64,000 nt of DNA from positions 1 to 64,000 of the forward strand of contig NZ_JARDJI010000013.1 in the NCBI RefSeq assembly GCF_039907765.1, read 5' to 3'. A program made the translations under genes and the position numbers. Position 1 is the stretch's first letter, and every line of letters starts with the position of its first letter. This DNA is from Aminobacter sp039907765. Lineage in GTDB: Bacteria > Pseudomonadota > Alphaproteobacteria > Rhizobiales > Rhizobiaceae. Of the stretch, positions 60,466 to 64,000 are shown piece after piece. The notes below the pieces were generated by a model that was given only the letters and a program-made list of their open reading frames with translations, did no database searches and was not told the origin of the DNA.

Positions 60466-60497
60466 TCCGGCGGCGGAGCCTTGGTCCCGCCGCCGGA
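60466..60497 (+). terminator. Intercistronic stem-loop after araF
   Basis: TCCGGCGGCGG and CCGCCGCCGGA (11 bp, perfect) flank a 10-nt loop, 20 bp after the araF stop and 19 bp before the araG start. No T-run is present. Third hairpin of this type after a sugar-binding-protein gene in the window. Confidence 0.5.
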
Positions 60498-60515
60498 TAT
60501 TCAGGAGGACCGTCG

Positions 60516-62027
60516 ATGTCATATCTGGAATTTTCCCGCATCTCGAAATCCTATCCGGGCGTCCAGGCGCTGTCGGACGTTTCCTTCACCGTCGAGAAGG
60601 GGGCCGTGCATGGCCTGATGGGCGAGAACGGCGCCGGCAAGTCGACCATGATCCGTGTGCTGTCGGGAGACCAGCATGCCGACTATGGCGACATCGTCAT
60701 CGACGGCCAGGTCCAGAAATACGCCTCGACGCGCGACGCCTTCCATGCCGGCGTCATCGTCATCCATCAGGAACTGCAGCTCGTTCCGGAGCTGACAGTC
60801 GCCGAAAATCTCAGGCTCGGGCGTTTCCCGGCCAATGCCGGCGTGATCCAGTCGCGCCAGATGTTTGCGGAGGTCGGCGAAAAGCTGAAGTCGGCCGGCA
60901 TCGACATCGACCCGCGCCGCAAGGTGAAGACGCTGTCCATCGGCGAACGCCAGATGGTCGAGGTCGCCAAGGCGATCATGCTCGACGCCCGCGTCATCGC
61001 GCTTGACGAGCCGACCTCGTCGCTGTCGTCGCGCGAAAGCGAAATCCTGTTTGCCCTGATCGAGCGCCTGCGCGCCGAGGGCAAGGTCATACTCTACATT
61101 TCCCACCGGCTCGACGAGGTGTTCCGCCTCTGCGACAGCCTGACGGTGCTGCGCGACGGCAAGCTGGCCGCCCACCATCCGAGCCTCGAAAACGTCACCC
61201 GCGAACAGGTGGTCGCCGAAATGGTCGGCCGCGAGATCGCCAATGTCTGGGGCTGGCGGCCGCGCGCCATCGGCGACGTCAGGCTCAAGGTCGACGGCAT
61301 TTCGGGCGACAAGCTCGGCCAGCCCGCGAGCTTCGAGGTTCGCGCCGGCGAGATCCTCGGCTTCTTCGGGCTGATCGGCGCCGGTCGCTCCGAGCTGATG
61401 CGGCTGGTCTATGCCGCCGATCCGCGCTCGGGTGGCGCGATCGCCATGGACGGCAAGGCGATCCATCCCGCCGACCCGCATCAGGCCATCCGTGCCGGCA
61501 TCGTGCTGTGCTCGGAAGACCGCAAGCATGACGGCATCATCCAGGGGCGCTCGCTGGAGGAGAACATCAACATCTCCTCGCGGCGCCACCACACGCGCTT
61601 CGGCATCCTCAACCCGCGCAAGGAGGTGGAGGTCGCCGAGACCTTCATCAGGAAGCTCAAGGTCAGGACGCCGTCGCGCAAGCAGGACATCGTCAACCTG
61701 TCCGGCGGCAACCAGCAGAAGGTGATCCTCGGGCGCTGGCTGTCGGAAGAGGGCGTGCGCGTGCTGATCGTCGACGAGCCGACGCGCGGCATCGACGTAG
61801 GCGCCAAGTCGGAAATCTACGACATCCTATACCAGCTCGCAGAGCAGGGCATGGCGATCGTCGTCGTGTCGAGCGAGCTGCCCGAGGTGATGGGCATCTG
61901 CGACCGCATCCTGGTCATGTGCGGCGGGCGCATCTCGGCGCATCTCGACCGTGAACAATTCAGCGAGCGTGCGATCCTGGCGGCAGCGCTCCCCGACAAG
62001 AAGACGCCAGCCGCAATCGCATCTTAA
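60516..62027 (+). CDS. araG: AraG-type sugar ABC importer ATPase
   Basis: This is a 503-residue tandem-NBD ATPase. Walker A is at 36-44 (GENGAGKST), with first-NBD signature LSIGERQMVEVAKAI and Walker B VIALDEPTSSLSS. In the second NBD, FGLIGAGRSEL, LSGGNQQKVILGRWL and LIVDEPTRGIDVG are present. The sequence style (YLEFSRISKSYPGVQALSDVSFTVEKG) matches AraG. The start at 60516 has AGGAGGA upstream. It drives the single permease encoded 11 bp downstream. Confidence 0.9.
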   Translation: MSYLEFSRISKSYPGVQALSDVSFTVEKGAVHGLMGENGAGKSTMIRVLSGDQHADYGDIVIDGQVQKYASTRDAFHAGVIVIHQELQLVPELTVAENLRLGRFPANAGVIQSRQMFAEVGEKLKSAGIDIDPRRKVKTLSIGERQMVEVAKAIMLDARVIALDEPTSSLSSRESEILFALIERLRAEGKVILYISHRLDEVFRLCDSLTVLRDGKLAAHHPSLENVTREQVVAEMVGREIANVWGWRPRAIGDVRLKVDGISGDKLGQPASFEVRAGEILGFFGLIGAGRSELMRLVYAADPRSGGAIAMDGKAIHPADPHQAIRAGIVLCSEDRKHDGIIQGRSLEENINISSRRHHTRFGILNPRKEVEVAETFIRKLKVRTPSRKQDIVNLSGGNQQKVILGRWLSEEGVRVLIVDEPTRGIDVGAKSEIYDILYQLAEQGMAIVVVSSELPEVMGICDRILVMCGGRISAHLDREQFSERAILAAALPDKKTPAAIAS

Positions 62028-62038
62028 GGGAACGGAGC

Positions 62039-62989
62039 ATGACGAGATCTTTCAAGAACGTACTGCTCGGCGACCAGGGCCTGGTCGTGATCTTCGTGCT
62101 GGCCTTCGCGCTGGTGTCGATCTTCGTCCCGAACTTCCTGACCGAGCGCAACATGCTGGGCCTTTTGCAGTCGGTCGTCACAGTCGGCATCGTCGCCTGC
62201 ACCATGATGTTCTGCCTGGCGGCGCGCGACTTCGACCTGTCGGTCGGCTCCATCGTCGCCTTTGCCGGCATGGTGGCGGTCATGGCCTCCAATGCCACCG
62301 GGTCGATCATGGTCGGCATCCTGGCGGCGCTGCTCTGCGGCGCAGTGGTCGGACTGGTCAATGGCGTAGTCATCGCCAAGTTCCGTATCAACGCGCTGAT
62401 CACCACGCTTGCCACCATGCAGATCGTGCGCGGCCTGGCGCTGATCTCGTCCGACGGGCGCGCGGTCGGCATCAACGACCCGAATTTCTATCAGCTGGCG
62501 CTGTCGAAGCTGTTCGGCGTGCCGACCCCGATCTGGGTGCTCCTGGTACTGTTCGCCGTGTTCGGCTTCGTGCTCAACCGCACCGTCTTCGGCAAGAACA
62601 CACTCGCCATCGGCGGCAATCCGGAGGCGTCGCGGCTCGCCGGCGTCAATGTCGACCGCACCCGCATCTGGATCTTCACGCTGCAGGGCGTGGTCTGTGC
62701 CATCGCCGGCATATTGCTCGCCTCGCGCATCACCTCGGGCCAGCCGAATGCGGCCATCGGGCTCGAGCTGTCGGTCATCTCGGCCTGCGTGCTCGGCGGC
62801 GTGTCGCTGGCCGGCGGCCGCGCGGCGATTGCCGGCGTCATCGTCGGCGTGATGATCATGGGCATCGCCGAAAACGTCATGAACCTTTTGAACATCCCGG
62901 CTTTCTACCAGTACATCGTCCGCGGCGTGATCCTGCTCTTGGCCGTGCTGCTCGACAATCTGAGGTCCAGTGCGCTCGGACGCCGGTGA
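62039..62989 (+). CDS. araH: AraH-type sugar ABC importer permease
   Basis: This is a 316-residue permease with about eight to ten membrane helices. It has CTMMFCLAARDFDLSVGSIVAF (the AraH variant of the motif, with ARDFDLSVG), FRINALITTLATMQIVRGL, RTVFGKNTLAIGGNPEASRLAGVNVDR and LGGVSLAGGRAAIAGVIVGVMI. It is followed closely by an aldose epimerase gene and forms a homodimeric channel. Confidence 0.9.
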   Translation: MTRSFKNVLLGDQGLVVIFVLAFALVSIFVPNFLTERNMLGLLQSVVTVGIVACTMMFCLAARDFDLSVGSIVAFAGMVAVMASNATGSIMVGILAALLCGAVVGLVNGVVIAKFRINALITTLATMQIVRGLALISSDGRAVGINDPNFYQLALSKLFGVPTPIWVLLVLFAVFGFVLNRTVFGKNTLAIGGNPEASRLAGVNVDRTRIWIFTLQGVVCAIAGILLASRITSGQPNAAIGLELSVISACVLGGVSLAGGRAAIAGVIVGVMIMGIAENVMNLLNIPAFYQYIVRGVILLLAVLLDNLRSSALGRR

Positions 62990-62990
62990 G

Positions 62991-63869
62991 ATGCCAGCGT
63001 TTGTCAGGCTCGAAAACGACCGCCTGTCGTTGCGTGTCAGCCCACGGGGTGGGGCTGTCGTCGACGGCTCCACCCGTGACGGCCGACCGTTCCTTCGGTC
63101 CTTCGGGGACGGCGGCTTCGACGTGCTGCGCTCGGCCTGCTTCCCGCTGGTTCCTGTCGGCAATCGAGTCGAAGGCAACGGCTTCGAGCTTGGCGACGGG
63201 CACTATCGCTTCATGCCCAACACGGCCGAACCCTACTACATTCACGGCGACGGCTGGCTGGCCGACTGGACGGTGAAGGAATCGTCGGCCTTGGGCGTGA
63301 AACTCGCCTTCGAGCAGGCGCTGCCGGAAAAGTCGCCGCACGTCTATCGAGCGGTGCAGATCATCACGCTTGATGGCGCGACGGTGCGGCTGGAGCTCAA
63401 GGTGACGAACCGGGGTCGCGGGACGATGCCCTTCGGCATCGGGTTCCACCCCTATTTTCCGCGCACTGATGGCACCAGGCTGATGGCCTCGGCCGAAGGC
63501 TGGTGGACCGAGCGCGACGGTCTCCTGCCCGGCCTGCGCACGCCGATCCCTGAGAGCGCGGACTTCTCGACACTGCGCGAGCTGCCCCGGCGCAGGCTGA
63601 ACAATTGCTTCGAAGGCTGGAGCGGGCGGGCGCGCATCGTCTGGCCCGAGACTCGGCTTGCCGCCGACATCGAGGCCGATCCGGTGTTCTCGCGCTACAT
63701 GCTCTACGCGCCGGAGGACGACAGGGGCTTCTTCTGTCTCGGACCGATGTCGCACACGCCCAATGCGCTGGCGGTCTCGGGGCCTGACGCCCTCCATCTT
63801 CTTGCGCCTGGTGACACGCTGTCAGGCGCGTTTTCGATCACCGTTTCCGATTGCGAGGAATTCCAATGA
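62991..63869 (+). CDS. Aldose 1-epimerase family protein
   Basis: This is a 292-residue beta-sandwich protein of the GalM/YihR-type epimerase family. It has GNRVEGNGFELGDG, the active-site AEPYYIHGDGWLADW (catalytic His), MPFGIGFHPYFPR (second His) and the C-terminal FCLGPMSHTPNAL. It interconverts alpha and beta sugar anomers before oxidation. The ATG at 62991 is preferred; an ATG at 62970 would overlap the permease by 20 bp. It overlaps the SDR start by 4 bp. In this context it would prepare the imported sugar for a 1-dehydrogenase. Confidence 0.85.
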   Translation: MPAFVRLENDRLSLRVSPRGGAVVDGSTRDGRPFLRSFGDGGFDVLRSACFPLVPVGNRVEGNGFELGDGHYRFMPNTAEPYYIHGDGWLADWTVKESSALGVKLAFEQALPEKSPHVYRAVQIITLDGATVRLELKVTNRGRGTMPFGIGFHPYFPRTDGTRLMASAEGWWTERDGLLPGLRTPIPESADFSTLRELPRRRLNNCFEGWSGRARIVWPETRLAADIEADPVFSRYMLYAPEDDRGFFCLGPMSHTPNALAVSGPDALHLLAPGDTLSGAFSITVSDCEEFQ

Positions 63870-64000
63870 GCGACCGTCTTGCCGGCAAGCGCATCTTTCT
63901 CACCGGCGCCGCCCAGGGCATCGGGCTGGCTATCGCCGAGCAGTGCCTGAAGGAAGGCGCGAAGCTGTTCGTCGTCGACCGCGACGGGGCGCTGCTGCGC
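63866..64000 (+). CDS. Short-chain dehydrogenase, N-terminal part (cut by window end)
   Basis: Only the first 45 residues are in the window. They start DRLAGKRIFLTGAAQGIGLA, with the classical SDR TGxxxGIG cofactor motif, and continue into the acidic end of beta-2 (LFVVDRD), suggesting NAD preference. It overlaps the epimerase gene by 4 bp. In an araFGH-like/dgoD locus a sugar 1-dehydrogenase (galactose or arabinose) is plausible, but the active site is outside the window. Confidence 0.75.
   Translation, partial: MSDRLAGKRIFLTGAAQGIGLAIAEQCLKEGAKLFVVDRDGALLR

Noticed and set aside
61951..63276. 441-codon plus-strand frame overlapping araG, araH and the epimerase
   Set aside because: Out-of-frame reading of araH and its neighbours, with an Arg/His/Pro-rich translation.

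Overview
The window is a GC-rich (roughly 63-66 % by eye) stretch of an alphaproteobacterial genome. It most resembles a Hyphomicrobiales soil or root-associated bacterium of the Mesorhizobium/Aminobacter type. The reasons are a MucR/Ros regulator, an Omp25-type beta-barrel protein, the fused rhamnulose-phosphate aldolase/dehydrogenase, the density of sugar and peptide ABC importers, and the GC-rich palindromic intergenic elements. I saw no rRNA, tRNA, CRISPR array, insertion sequence or phage genes. The genus is an inference from gene content only.

Layout. (1) 1-10.5 kb is a mixed region: flavin reductase, outer-membrane barrel, a flavin-dependent (LLM) oxidoreductase divergent from an alpha/beta hydrolase, a beta-propeller protein with a TPR/winged-helix regulator, a DUF899 protein coupled to a small membrane protein, an HTH protein, an AraC-type regulator, MucR and a small hypothetical protein. 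(2) 10.5-14.5 kb: katG divergent from oxyR, then a hotdog thioesterase. (3) 14.6-29.6 kb is a large L-rhamnose locus: rhaD on the minus strand; on the plus strand a DeoR regulator, FGGY kinase, ABC importer (ATPase, two permeases, LsrB/RhaS-type binding protein), class II aldolase, second FGGY kinase, HAD hydrolase, rhamnose isomerase, rhamnose mutarotase and another class II aldolase. (4) 29.7-41.3 kb is a second sugar-type operon: binding protein, ATPase, permease, SorC regulator, aldo/keto reductase, GlpD-like dehydrogenase, LsrF/FbaB-family aldolase, LyxK-like kinase and GMC oxidoreductase. Its substrate cannot be read from sequence. (5) 41.4-52.9 kb: a hydantoin-racemase-like gene and a GntR regulator, then an eight-gene minus-strand operon with a peptide-type ABC importer, two tandem binding proteins and two amidohydrolases. 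(6) 53.1-57.2 kb: an Xre/RES toxin-antitoxin pair, then an aldehyde dehydrogenase with DUF779 protein and a GAF/Fis regulator. (7) 57.3-64 kb: D-galactonate dehydratase and its FadR-type regulator, divergent from an AraF/AraG/AraH-type importer followed by an aldose epimerase and an SDR that runs off the window.

How the parts fit. Most of the window serves uptake and oxidation of plant-derived carbon: L-rhamnose, probably D-galactose or L-arabinose, an unidentified sugar or polyol, and cyclic amides or related nitrogen compounds. Each module carries its own regulator, and several have a clear palindrome or repeated half-site between the divergent genes: 16842-16868, 29716-29729, 52927-52968, 56197-56214 and 59365-59399. 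All three sugar importers have a stem-loop directly after the binding-protein gene.

Most noteworthy: a nearly identical 18-bp motif present three times that links the flavin reductase to the LLM oxidoreductase/hydrolase pair; the Lsr-like but oxidoreductase-rich operon at 29.9-41.3 kb; an amidohydrolase that lacks the usual N-terminal HxH metal motif; a Fis-type regulator with no AAA+ domain beside a perfect 18-bp palindrome; and a possible 43-codon leader ORF upstream of katG.
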